Source: Aristolochia californica (Eukaryota > Streptophyta > Magnoliopsida > Piperales > Aristolochiaceae). Taken from it: DNA of 64,000 nucleotides. Position numbers and translations under genes: made by a program. The stretch spans positions 28,986,111 to 29,050,110 of the forward strand of contig JARWKL010000010.1 in NCBI GenBank assembly GCA_029961685.1. Direction: 5' to 3'. The notes beneath the pieces are model-generated. The model was not told the origin of the DNA, ran no database searches, and saw only the letters and a list, made by a program, of their open reading frames with translations. Positions 22,186 to 33,918 of this stretch are shown here, one piece after another; positions within the stretch are counted from its first letter, which is position 1, and each line of letters begins with the position of its first letter.

Positions 22186-22927
22186 AATAGAATTACGAGA
22201 CCATCTGTGGGGAGCATGGAATCGAGGGTTTCAGTGACGGAGAAGCGGAGATCACCACTAGGAGAGTTAAAAGCAGTTGTAAAGGAAGAGGAACAGGCGA
22301 GGAAGAGGCAAAGGCAAAGGCAAAGGCTTCACAAGGCGAAGGGTGGGAGGGGTATTTATTTATAAAGAAGTCTCGTTCATATGATCAATGAAAGGTATTT
22401 ATTTGAGAGGTTTTAACTTTTCTATTTTAATACATCTCAACCTTTCTGTCATTAACAACAAGAAACACTGCCAATGTTTAGTAAAGAGAATCCATATTTG
22501 GCCGGGTTGATGTAGACAACCCAAGTTAGGCCAAATTCAAGGTGACCCATCTCAACCTAGTTACCTCTATTCTGTCTCTTTTTATAGGTGTCGTCTTTGA
22601 TGTCCCATGAAATATCCTAATTACCCCCAGTCTCCGTTCTTTGGTCGATTTCTCTTTTTTAGAGCTCGACAGTTGACGTCTCTTGAAGGCAGGGCCAAAA
22701 CCGTAAATACTTCCCAAACTGAGGCCCTGATTCGTAGACATAATTACTTTTCGCGTCTTCCCGCTTCTCGTATTCGACGTCCAAATACGAAATGTCAGTG
22801 GTCATACTCAGGAGCAGAACAAAAACCTTCTCCATTAAGCAAACTGCTCTTTCCACCCAACTTCGATCGTCCCCCTTTTTGACTTTTAGTCTTCCGGCCG
22901 TACGATTCCTTTGCCTTTTCCTGAGAT

Positions 22928-23311
22928 CTAAACCTCGCTGTAGACGATGTAGTCTCCGAGAAGACTGAAGTCTTTGCGTGCCTCTGTTGATCGTGAAGAT
23001 AGTGTTCTTGTGAGCATCTGGTGATCATCTCCTCCGCTCTCATATTTGAAATCTACCATGACATACTCCCTGTATGATTTTAAATTTTTGATTTTCTTTC
23101 CTTGATTATGGATAGTCTTACAATTCTGAACTAGATCACTGAAAGGTGCCGGGAGTTCATTTCGTTTTTCACTCTTTAATTTCATACTTGTGTCTTCATC
23201 GAATTGTTGTTTCTTGCTTTGTAACTTCAATTTCTCTTTTCGTTTTTTCTCAAGGTCGCTTGATTTTTTAGTTTTAGTTTTTAACATGGCGTGAGTAGCC
23301 AGCAGTGTCAT
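22928..23311 (-). CDS. Uncharacterised 127-aa ORF, divergent to HESO1 copy A
   Basis: The open frame starts MTLLATHAMLKTKTKKSSD, continues with a very Lys-rich basic stretch (LEKKRKEKLKLQSKKQQF) and ends in a more mixed part (YVMVDFKYESGGDDHQM). The same sequence lies upstream of copies B (43892-44300) and C (56474-56910), where small indels shift the frame. It may be a small gene sharing a divergent promoter region with the HESO1-like gene. It may also be only the antisense of the HESO1 5' leader. No family is recognised. The basic composition would suit nucleic acid binding, but that is a guess. Confidence 0.35.
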   Translation of the reverse strand: MTLLATHAMLKTKTKKSSDLEKKRKEKLKLQSKKQQFDEDTSMKLKSEKRNELPAPFSDLVQNCKTIHNQGKKIKNLKSYREYVMVDFKYESGGDDHQMLTRTLSSRSTEARKDFSLLGDYIVYSEV

Positions 23312-24110
23312 CGGATGTTTGTTGGATGATTATAACAAACTCTTCAATGGAAATCAAGTGCATGATACAATGAAGCCTTGCATCTGCTAGCATGGAACTC
23401 TCTAGTTAACTCCGGTACTTTTTCTTGCTTTTTGTAGGAAATGCCATTAATTGTTTCGCTGTGAGCTTCAAGTTGTCTTTTTTATATCAAATACGTATAT
23501 GTGCCATATATACATGTGCTAAGTCAAGCTCGTGTGAATGACCTTGCAATAGATTTTAATGTTGCTCTCAAAAGTCAACCTTTTGCAGGACCATCTGCAA
23601 CATATATGTCAAATGACACAATGTTCTTAAATTTTGGAAAACAATCGGTGGTATGTTTCTCAGCATAACAATTTGGGGTCCAGTAATCTATAAATTTCTT
23701 GTGCAAAGCTCCTAGGAGAATGTGAGCAATTCTTAAAAGCTTGGTTTAAACTTTTTTATCCTAAACTGTGATTTTCTGCATCTGTCTTAGGTTGCTCATA
23801 ATCTCAGATACTTGATCTTCTGGTTTCTTGAGTAAATCGCAGCTAGAGAACACACTGGCTTTAACACTCTTGATTAAGATGTTGGTTTACTTAAAAAGTT
23901 CTTGTAGTGTATGAAGTGTTAGTAATGACATTGCTCTAGCACCTGCTTTTTTATTCTTAGTTCCCTGTTGTGGATGTGAATCATAACTGGTTCTAAACAA
24001 ATGCGTGTCTAGTACCATATTGAATTATGTTGTTTCAAACTCAAGTTTTTTGCTATTTCCAATGATTATTTTGTAATCATTTTATGTTGAGCTTATACTT
24101 GGCAGGTGTC
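23312..24110 (+). other. 5' leader intron region of HESO1-like copy A
   Basis: No ORF of note. The start codon at 24111 lies five bases after a good acceptor (TATACTTGGCAG, ending 24105), so the leader is almost certainly spliced and the promoter lies further left, probably around 22600-23300. The equivalent sequence precedes copies B and C. Confidence 0.55.
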
Positions 24111-27100
24111 ATGGCTGGTTCATCTGTCTTGGAGTCGGCTCTTCAAGAAATACTTATTGTAGTCAAACCTTCAGAGGATGATCGATTGACACGGTTGAAT
24201 GTCATCAATAAGTTGAAAATAATAGTTCAAACTGTCAAAGGTTTGAGAGGTATCTGTCTGAGAACTGTTTAAAGTGAATTTTTTTTTTCTGGATTGTGTG
24301 TGAATCTCTATCATATTAAAAGCCTTCAAATGTTATTTCAGATTATCAATTAGCAAAAACCAAAATAGTGGTCTAAATAAAAAAAAATTAAAAATTATTT
24401 CCTGCATTTGTTAGACCTTGTGATCCAAGTTTTTGACATCAGTGACATTATAGAAAAAGGTATTTCAAATCAATGACTTTAAACGATGCATTGCAATCAT
24501 GGCCTTAGACAATGCATTGTGATCATCTTTTAAAATAAAAGTTATAAGTTCTTAAATAGGTATCACATCTAACTTGTAATTGGTTCTTTGAAGCCTTGTG
24601 TTAGGTACTGATAGACTCCATATTGGTGATGTTTGAAGGTTTATATTTTTTTTAAATGTTTCAAAGGCCTTTCGCATTAGATCACCAAGATCAAGCATGC
24701 CCTAAGAGATTTGAACATATAAATGCCCTGCCATTTATCTCCCAATATACATATTAAACATGCAGAACAAAATGATGTAGTTCTCAGGAACAACTGCCAA
24801 TTCTTTTATCAACGTTTATTATATCACCATAGCTGTTGCTTGAAATTTTAACTTCTTTTTGTATGCTTCTTAGAGATTGATTTCATATGTTTGAAAATAC
24901 TAACAATGTTAACAGGTGCTACTGTTGAACCATATGGATCGTTCATTTCTAATCTCTACTCTAAATGGGGAGATTTAGATATTACTGTCGAGCCATTGAG
25001 CACCTCTTCATCAGTTGGGAGAAGGCGCAAGCAGTATTTACTATGGAACATAATGAGAGCACTGAAAATCAGAGGTAGTTTTTCATCACCACTTAGCTTC
25101 ATTAATCCTTAACTTTGATCTACAAAGCTGTGTTTTCAAAACAGAACCGGCCATCAAACCGTAGGCATTGTGACGCCGGACAGGATAGCGATTATCCTGC
25201 AGACGATTCCACCGGTAATCTACAGGGAAAATTTGCAAGAGGTCGCCCTAAAAACACAGAGAAACCTCTCTGATTTTCGATTCTCAATATCTCAAAATCA
25301 ATAATAATCCTCCCTGTTCACATAACAGAGATTTAACAAAGCTCAACGCCTCTGACAAGCCCGGACTGCAGCTCAAAAAAATAAACAAACCCAAACCCTA
25401 AAAAATCTGGTCCAGTTTGGGTTCAGGAAAAAGGTCCAACTACGGATCCGACTAAAGATCCGACTACGGATCTGACTACTTACCCGCTTTACGCTGATCG
25501 GTCAACTTGAGGTATTTCAAAGCCAACAACGTGCTATCTGACAATTCAACATCATTTGGCTCGGTGTCTCCTGCATCAGTCGCCTCGGGTTGGAAAGAAC
25601 TCGCCCTCGAGTTCACAATAGCTTCATCGGAATCCATAAAACAAGGACTCAAGTGTTTGACATTAAAGACATCAGAAGTTCTCAAATGACTGGGGAGGCG
25701 CAATTTGTAGGCGTTATCATTGAGCCGCTGCAGGACCTCACAGAGGCCAATCTTCCGCGCCTTAAATTTAGTATACTTGCCAACAGGAAAACGATCACGA
25801 AGTAAAACTGCCCAAACAAAATCACCAACATCAAAAAGTACCTGACGACGACGACTGTCGGCCTTAACCTTGTACTTGGCAGTACTCTTGTGAATGGCCA
25901 GCTTCGCCTGCTTAGGCGGCAGTCCAGGAGGAAGATACTCCTCGACGTCTCCATGCTCTATCTCTACTAAAAACCTGGACAGTGAAAGCAGGTTAGTAGT
26001 ACCGGCTATCGGAGTAGGAGTGGGTCTTTCCCGACGAGGTGCCAACACGATCTTCTGGCCCTTGATGCTAAGGGAATAGGTATTCTTCCGCCCATCATGA
26101 GTAACATTATGATCATATTGCCAAGGGCGGCCTAACAAGACATGACAAACATCCATAGAGACAACATCACACCAAGCATTATCAAAATATTTCATACCGA
26201 TGGAAAAAGATACGAGGCATCGCCTATCGACTGTTACCTCGTTGCCTTTAGTCAGCCATGCCAACTTGTAAGATTTGGGATGACGATCTGTCTTCAACTG
26301 CAATTTCTGGACAGTCTCTTCTGACATAACATTCTCACAACTACCATTGTCAATGATCATCTTGCAGACTGTATCTGCGACTGTGCAGGTCGTCTGAAAA
26401 ATATTGGTCCGCAGCCAATCATCCCCTGAATCCCCCTTGGGAGTCAACGGACTCTTACGAACAACCAGAGTTTCATGACCATCACCATACAACACATCTC
26501 CATCCTCATCGTCATCATACACAGGCTCACCAATTTGCTCATTTTCATCTACCACGTTTTCTTCAATCAAAATATTTTTGCCCTTCTGACTAGCAGGTTT
26601 CCTACACTCAGTGGCCTTATGGCCCTGCTCACCACATCGGAAACATCTAATACGTGAGTTAGAAGTACCTTGTATAGGTTGTTGGGCAGGAACGGATTCT
26701 GGAGGACGAGCTGGTGGGTTGCTTGGATCCCTTCTGATCATGGGCCTTCTGTTCTACTGTTTTTCCACAGCCAATGCACACTGGTATGCTTCAGAAACGG
26801 TCCACATCGAGTAAAGACTGAGGACATCCTGCAGGGGCTGGCGTAACCCCCCCAAATACCGTGCCACCATCTGCTCTTCCGTCTCGGATAAATCATTCCG
26901 GGCGATCAATTGATAGAACTCCTCTGTGTAATCATCCACCGATCTCATGCCTTTCCTCAACAAATGAAGTCGTTGAAACAAGGTTTGAGTGTAGCTGAAA
27001 GGAAGGAAGTGACCCTTCATCTACTTCTTCATCTTCTCCCAATCAGTGATCTTGGCCTTACCCCTGCCGGTCTCATGATCGCCTCAACTGCTCCCACCAC

Positions 27101-30100
27101 GCAGATGCTCTGCCCTTGAGTTTGATGGCAACCAGTTTCACCTTGACACGACCTGGGACTTCCTTACACTCGAAGATACGATCGATTTCATGCAACCAAT
27201 CGACGAATCCTTCGGCTTGTAACGTACCAGAAAACTCGGGTAATGTCACTCGGAAACCGAGATCTCCAGATCGATCCCCCCGACGGCGGTGCTCCCAGAC
27301 TCGAGCATGATTGTGATATGGGTTTTCAAAACTGGCATCGGAATCACGATCGTCCCTCTCACGATCACCGAAATTCTGCGTTGTCATACGTTGAGTTAAC
27401 TCCGCGACTTGTCGCTGTAAATCTTCAATCATCACATTTTGAAGATTACAATCACGGTGTGGGGCTTCCTCGTTTGGACCCGGCCTGCGACGACCACCAG
27501 CCATGTAAACTAGCGAAATTTCACCCCAGGAAGGCGTTGCGGCGCTGGTATAACAGCAGAGATGTGTCGCCCGTTTCCCCGATTCAAAATTTGAGAAAAA
27601 ACAAGATTTCCCCCAAATAAAAAAAAGTTGATGCTGGCGAAATCCCCCGAAATCGGAATTTCTAAGCCCCTGTTTTCGAAATCGAGACTTCTCCGGTGGC
27701 CCTCTCCGGCCATCATCTCCGGCAGCCCGTCACCTCCCGTGACTCTTGCGTCTCGCGCGAGGTTCTCCTTTCTCGAACGAACCCCTGTTTTTCGTCAGTC
27801 CCGAACTCCTTCTGTTCGGCCAGCTCCGTCAACGGCAGTTCCGGCCACGGTGACGGCAACGTCGTACGACAGTTCTGACAGTGACGACGTCGATCTCGAG
27901 CCCTCTCCCTGCCGAATCCCTATCTTCCGGCAACAGTCACAAACAGCTGCTCTGTTCGGTCAAGTGTCGAGGTCTGCTCAGTCGAGTCCCGAGTTTTTCC
28001 GGCAGCAGCGTCGAACGGTAGCTCCAGTGACGGCGATGGCGACGGCGTCGTCTTCGTCGATTCTAACTGCTTCTCGCTGCAGCGTATCTTGTGAGACATA
28101 GCTTCTTCCCCAGCCTGAAGCTTTGATACCAACTGACGCCGGACAGGATAGCAATTATCCTGCAGACGATTCCACCGGTAATCTACGGGGAAAATTTGCA
28201 AGAGGTCCCCCTAAAAACACAGAGAAACCTCTCTGATTTTCGATTCTCAATATCTCAAAATCAATAATAATCCTCCCTGTTCACATAACAGAGATTTAAC
28301 AAAGCTCAACGCCCCCGACAAGCCCGGGCTGCAGCTCAAAAAAATAAACAAACCCAAACCCTAAAAAATCTGGTCCAACCCAGGTTCAAGAAAAAGGTCC
28401 AACTACGGATCCGACTACTTACCCGCTTTACGCTGATCGGTCAACTTGAGGTATTTCAAAGCCAACAACGTGCTATCTGACAATTCAGCATCATTTGGCT
28501 CGGTGTCTCCTGCATCACATTGCTGGTTCCAGTCTAACTGGCCCAGATAGACCAGGTTCAACCTGTGCTTGGGCAAAAATGGGACCCTGCCCCTATGTTT
28601 ATTGAACAGAAAACAGTGGTTTGGCAGGCTGGTTAGTGATTAAACATTCACCAAGACCTGTTATAGGTCAATCCTTTGAATCCTTCCCCCAGCACAAAAT
28701 ATAAAATATTTTCCCCTTATCTATTGACCTAATAGGTCAAACCGTTCTGGTTTACTGGTTGAACTGGTTCAGCCAGCTGGTTTCTTTTGTTTTACTTGAA
28801 ATTGTTTATTCCCTTACTGCAAAGGACTGCAGTTCTGGTTCAGCTCAGTTGAGCCAACCAGTCCGGGCCCCTGGCTCAACCGCGCGCCCCCCCCCCCCCC
28901 CCCCCCCCCCCCCCAACTCAGTGAGTCCTTACATGGTTCTAATAACATTAGTTCAGAAACCTTGGTTCATTGTTATATTCTCCCCCCTTTCTACTAAAGT
29001 TTACTGCTTGAGAATTAGATTTGGGTGATTTTAAGTTGCTGTACTTCTTTATCTTAAGTGAAGGGTACTTCTGTAATTTACTAAATGAAGCTATATTGTA
29101 AACAAACTTTAAGGCATCGTGGATCACATATCTTGACAACTTCCTTCTTTTGGAATATCCTCTTTCTTGTTATTTCTTTCTCTTCTTCTTCATATTCATC
29201 TGTCGTCGTTTTGCGATCTTCAGTCTTGTACTTGCTGCAGTATATAAATCTTTCGCTCTCTTTTTGGTTTATCAATTTGCCTTCAAGGAGAGCTTTTTCA
29301 AAGAAACTGAAGGAATGAGACCTTATGATTCAAACATATATGATTATAGTGAAAATCAGCAAGAATCTGTAATAATCTAATTTCACATGATATCTATAAT
29401 GAAACATTTTTCGTAAAGTGACCATCTACTTTCTGTTAGCAGTTGCTGTTGTTAGTCTAATATTTAAATACATGGTGATACTGTCTTGACAACTATAGCA
29501 GAAGGTTAGTGGATTCTAGTTGATCAGAAGATTATGCAATCTTTTCGTGGATCACATTTCTCAAGTCATCTTTCATAAATGCATTCTGACTTTGGCCTTC
29601 CAAATGTTGAATTCACAGACAGCTCTTTATGGCTTTCTTTTGACCTTTAATGTTGCTGTTGATTTGTTCATAAGAATGAGGTCACTCTGTGATCTACTGG
29701 GGCACTGCTTGCTGATGCCAGCTGCTAGGTTTAGACTACTTACACAGGATCTCTCTTTTTGTGCGACTATGATCATTTTGCAGTTCATGCAGCTGCTGGC
29801 ATTAGAAATGGTAGTGGGATGTAGCCTGGTAAAGGGTGAGTGCAGAAGAAAGTATTTTGTAATGGGAAAAGTGGCAAGGCATAAGAAAAGCAGAGATTGC
29901 AATTGGTTGTGTTTTTCTCCTTTACTAAATTTAGTATATTAAAAAACAGAGATTGCAATTGATTGTGTTTTTCTAGTATGTGGTTAAGTAATGGGCATGA
30001 CTAGCAGCTGCTTTGAAGCTCCTTTTAGTGAAAAAACACATCAGGTGTCTTTTCTTGAGAATCTCAAAACATGTGTTTTTTTATAATGTTGGAAAATTTT

Positions 30101-33100
30101 AGAAGTTTTCCTTTACAATTTCCACTACTGTATAGCTGCTAAAGAATGTTTCAAACTTGTATCTATTGTTAGCAATAGAACTGAGAAACTGTGCCTTATG
30201 TTAGGGCTATGCAAATTAAGTGTTCAATGCATTATATTTTCTCACCCTAGCTGGCATGTACTCAAAATCCGAATACCCCCTAGCAATGCTTGCTTACTAT
30301 AGTTGCTGGTTTTCTATCCCTTTTTTTCTGTTTGAATTTCTACTTAAATAAGCTAACAGCTCCATAAGTAGTTTATTCAACATAAAAGCAATCTATTTCA
30401 CGTAATACAGTTTCTTGATAGGAGTGTAGTTTTGTTCAAGGTCATGTGTCATTGACTGCAGCCTCTGAATCTGACTTAACAGCTTGCAGCTTACTATTGT
30501 TCTTTAAAATTTTTCATTGTTGTACTATGTACTAAATAACTAAAACAAATTCTTCTGGCATATCATTTGACATGTTTCTGATTTTCAGATTTTCTTACAT
30601 AGGCTAGGATCCAGTGAAGGTTTATTAAGCTTCATTTTCACCAACAATTTTTATTTGATTTCTTTCTTTTTAGTATGTGAATAGCATGGTCATTCTCCAT
30701 GTCGAGAAACATATTTGGGGGTATTATGGTCGTTTGTCACTAAGGGCATAGTGTGAATAGTCCCTCTCACTTATCTGGTTTCTTAGTATCAGAGCGTTGT
30801 GTTTGATTTATCTTTATATATCCAGAATAGGTTAAGTTATAAGTTTTGGTAAGAAGGGCAATCTTATCATTGTTCTTTACTTTTCTTTAGTTAAAAGATA
30901 TGTAGGGACAAAAGGGGTTGAGCGCAACCGCTGGTTCGGTCTCTTTTAGTTCTGTGGGCACTGTTGTCATTATTCTCTGTTTTACTTAAGCAAAAGATAT
31001 TAGGGGACAAATAGGTTGAGCCTGACCTCTCATTCAATCTCTCCTAGTTCTGCGACAACTCTGTTATTTATCTCTTCTTTTGCCTCGTAAATCTTCAAAT
31101 TTAACTCTATTTATTAATTAATTTCTTCCATGGTTTAAATGGTTGAAATTCTTCCTGTTCTTCTCTGCAGGTGTACGCAAGTTGGAATTCATTCCAAGGG
31201 CGAGGGTTCCTATTTTAAAATTTGTGAGCAGTCAAAGCATTTCATGTGACATCTCAATTGATAATCTTCTATGTCAAATCAAATCCAAATACTTTTTGTG
31301 GATAAGTGATATAGATGAACGGTTCCATGATATGGTTTTGTTGGTCAGTTGTGTACTTGTTTATCTACCAATCGTATCAGTAACCTGATTTCTTGTAGGT
31401 GAAGGATATTTTTCACACGATTTTCATATGTAGGTCAAGGAATGGGCGAAGGCACAAGGCATAAATGACCCCAAAAATGGCACATTTAATTCATATTCAC
31501 TTACTTTACTTGTTATCTTTCATTTCCAGGTAAATTCTGTAATATTCTGTTTATAAGGGTTATGAAACATTAAGAAATTCTTCTTCCATTTGGGCCAAAG
31601 CATGTACTTTGTCATTGAGGATGTTTACACCTTGATCACTATATTATGAATTGATGGTGTTGTGTTGTCTATCGGGAGAATAATGATTCCATCTCATAAG
31701 TAGTATGAACACTGCCACTGACTAATGTAAGAATCAGTAAGTCAAATGGGGTGAAGAAGTCTCTGAAACATCCCATTCTTTTACTGATTTAGTTCCAGTT
31801 GCATCCTAGGTTTCTTGTTCTTGAAAGTTTGATGTAGCTTTCTGAAATATTTAAGTCTTTTTTTGGTTTTAAAGCTAATAAGTGTAGTTACATGAGGTAT
31901 GTTACTGAGAAGTTCCTGTGCCTGTTGATTGCAGACATGCGAGCCATCAATATTACCTCCTCTGATGAGCATCTTTGATGGAAATATTGCCGATCTTATC
32001 GGTACATAGCATTTACAAGATTCAGTAATTGATGGGAGTGCCTAAATGCTTGTCTATTCTCTCATTGACTCAATAACAAGAATTTATGGAGGCTTCAATT
32101 GTGGAGTTAATCTGAGTTTTGTTTATGAGGTGGAGTAGTTTCTAAGAAGTGCTGAGTGTCTGTAGTTATATCTTTGTAGGAATGCGGTCACATGCTTCAA
32201 TCGAAACTACTTGTGCTGAAAACATAGCAAGGTTCAAACGTGAAAGATACAGAAGAAATCAAAGCACACTGTCTGAACTGTTTGTTTCATTCTTTGAGAA
32301 GGTAATTGTTGTGTCACGTACTCTAAATATTGCTGGTTATAGAAATGGTTCCTTTGTAATGTTTAAATGTCTTTGAAAGTCTGATAGATTCCTGCAGATA
32401 CTGAAATCTGGTAATGGTTTAGTCGTAATCCAGACGAAGGAAAAGCAAAAGAAAAGAAAAGAAATATGAGTGGAAATGTCTATGGAGAGAGGTAGTGAGA
32501 GGTCACGCGGATTTTTATTTATTCTACAAACATTGTACAAGACCAAAATACTCCATGACTTGCATGAATGAGTTATTTATATCATATATTTCAACAGATG
32601 TGGGTTGTATCTGTGTTTCTATCAGGGTATATTGCATATCATCTTCCTAGAATCTGAAATGGAGAATTGATCTAAACAATACCAACATAATTAGGAAGGC
32701 ACTGTGATGATGATAATGTGCAATTTTTCTCTGGTATTCCAATGTTTTTTAATTTTTCAGCATTGAATATTTTCCAGTACAAAGTGTGATTGGCTCGTTG
32801 TACCTAGGAGTATACTAGTGGATACCACCAAATATGTATTACCTTGTAATTTAACCGGCACATTTAAAAATGTGTATGATTTGGGTTACTCTTTGAATTT
32901 GTGTTGAATGATTGAAGTTTTTATTGAAATCTCACTGTCTTTCCAAAACTTTTCTTTTATGCTCTCTGTCTTACAGTTCTCCAAGATTAAGACAAAATCA
33001 GCAGAACATTTTATTTGTACATATACTGGAAATTGGGAACTCAAACAGAGTCAATCCAGATGGATGATGACGTCCTCTCCAATACTTGTAAGGCATTTAG

Positions 33101-33753
33101 TTATGTGCACTTCCTGGAACTTATCTAATCTTTTTCTATGATGATTATGTTTTCTTTCCTTTTAAGCGAGATACAAGGTAAATAGACAAATTAACCTCAT
33201 TGATCATACAAGGTAAATAGTCTTTCAAACCAGGATTGCAGAAAAAGGAAACTGGAGTTTTGTAAAAATTATATGGTGCTAATTTATTATTTGAATTTAG
33301 TTGTCCAGGTTGGCTCAAGGATTGAGGTTCCGAAATATTATTAACCTCATTATTTGGTAACTGAACTAGGTGTTTGGACTCTTGATACGTTGATAATGAC
33401 ATTCAGTATATATTAATTTGGAAACTTGTTACTAATTTAATATTTTTATACATAAGAACCTATGTAACGTTTTGACTTTTGAATTGTAATGTTTATGCCT
33501 ACTTCACATTTGTTGGTTGCAGATCGAGGATCCATTTGAGCAGACAGAGAATGCTGCAAGATCTGTTGGTATAATTGAATATTGCAAGATTGCTAAAACT
33601 TTTCAGGAGACCCACGATAAACTTTCATCTGTATTATCGAAGAACTCTTTGATTCCCATTCTGGTGAGGCCAGAAATTTGTCGACTGCTTGGAGAAAGAG
33701 CTCCACAACGTGATCTGTCACCTTTACAACTTCTGCAAGACGTTAACGTATAG
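24111..33753 (+). CDS. HESO1: HESO1-like terminal uridylyltransferase, copy A (8 exons)
   Basis: Coding exons: 24111-24249, 24916-25074, 31171-31343, 31434-31529, 31935-32001, 32180-32301, 32977-33087, 33523-33753. All introns are GT-AG and the joins keep frame, giving 1098 bases and 365 aa. The family adds uridines to 3' ends of unmethylated small RNAs and RISC-cut mRNA fragments. The nucleotidyltransferase signature [16 protein letters not shown] puts Gly-Ser at residues 54-55 and catalytic Asp at 66 and 68. The third Asp is 126 in SISCDISID. The PAP-associated part includes [18 protein letters not shown] and the nucleotide-recognition motif [15 protein letters not shown] (290-304). Arabidopsis HESO1 is about 510 aa; the Gln/Asn-rich tail is missing here, the stop falling after LQLLQDVNV. 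Intron 2 (6.1 kb) holds a gypsy element. The 3' flank is cut at 33918 by S7 sequence. Confidence 0.88.
25171..25578 (-). repeat. LTR (3' LTR in element orientation), copy A
   Basis: It begins TGACGCCGGACAGGATAGCG and ends GTGTCTCCTGCATCA on the plus strand. It is about 24 bases longer than its partner because it keeps a duplicated 'gatccgactaaa' stretch near 25445-25480. Confidence 0.9.
25476..27504 (-). pseudogene. Gypsy gag-protease-integrase-tail reading frame, broken
   Basis: The minus-strand start [18 protein letters not shown] is at 27504. Gag follows ([28 protein letters not shown]), then a TAG before MKGHFLP near 27020. After that come [20 protein letters not shown] and, from 26741, the zinc knuckle [14 protein letters not shown]. 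The protease has IIDNGSCENV (DSG changed to DNG). The frame then jumps from protease straight to the integrase C-terminus ([19 protein letters not shown], then [18 protein letters not shown]), without RT or RNase H, and ends inside the LTR at 25476. The 421-aa part is open, so a protease-integrase-tail fusion could in principle be translated. Confidence 0.85.
28134..28517 (-). repeat. LTR (5' LTR in element orientation), copy A
   Basis: Matches 25171-25578 with a few substitutions and one short deletion. Its right end TGCATCA is followed by the CATTG target duplicate. Confidence 0.9.
28523..31170 (+). other. Native part of HESO1 intron 2, copy A
   Basis: Begins CTGGTTCCAGTCTAACTGG, exactly where copy C continues without the gypsy insertion. 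No gene is seen; ORFs such as 29520-29942 recur in copy B but lack domains. A ~110-base stretch near 30885-30985 is partly repeated at 30985-31075 ('tctg.gggcactgttgtcatt', 'aaaagatat.aggggacaaa.agg.ttgagc'). A poly-C tract is listed separately. Confidence 0.6.
28887..28914 (+). repeat. Poly-C tract (28 C) in HESO1 intron 2, copy A
   Basis: 28 consecutive C bases follow CGCGCG. The same site in copy B has 32. In copy C the window ends at this point. Confidence 0.95.
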
Positions 33754-33918
33754 CCCTCCATCTTCATCAGTGAGCGCTAACAGGGAGACGCAAATGTGGG
33801 GGTGAAGGTACATTTGATCAGTGATCAGCTGTTATTTGCGACAATTAATATCTAGTTCAAATTCAGCTGGAGTAGTCTGATAGCTTCGGTTGTTCTGGGA
33901 AGCCAAGATATCTGTACT

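Larger units (their letters stand above)
25171..28517 (-). mobile_element. Ty3/gypsy derivative in HESO1 intron 2, copy A
   Basis: The LTRs are 25171-25578 and 28134-28517, flanked by CATTG on both sides (25166-25170 and 28518-28522). The TG...CA ends are intact. Copy C at 63650 has the uninterrupted site GTAGGCATTGCTGGTTCC, which proves the insertion. The element runs leftward. A primer site TGGTATCAAAGC (minus strand, 28120-28131) lies two bases from the LTR. It encodes gag, a protease and only the tail of integrase. Reverse transcriptase, RNase H and the integrase core are deleted, so it is non-autonomous. Confidence 0.93.

Noticed and set aside
27628..28101. A 157-aa plus-strand ORF
   Set aside because: It lies antisense to the gypsy leader between LTR and gag, has Ser/Pro low complexity, and has no domain.
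28759..29028. An 89-aa ORF with a Pro run
   Set aside because: The prolines come from the poly-C tract inside HESO1 intron 2.
29520..29942. A 140-aa ORF also present at 51124-51474
   Set aside because: Sits within HESO1 intron 2, is duplicated along with the intron, and has no recognisable domain. The similarity is explained by segmental duplication.
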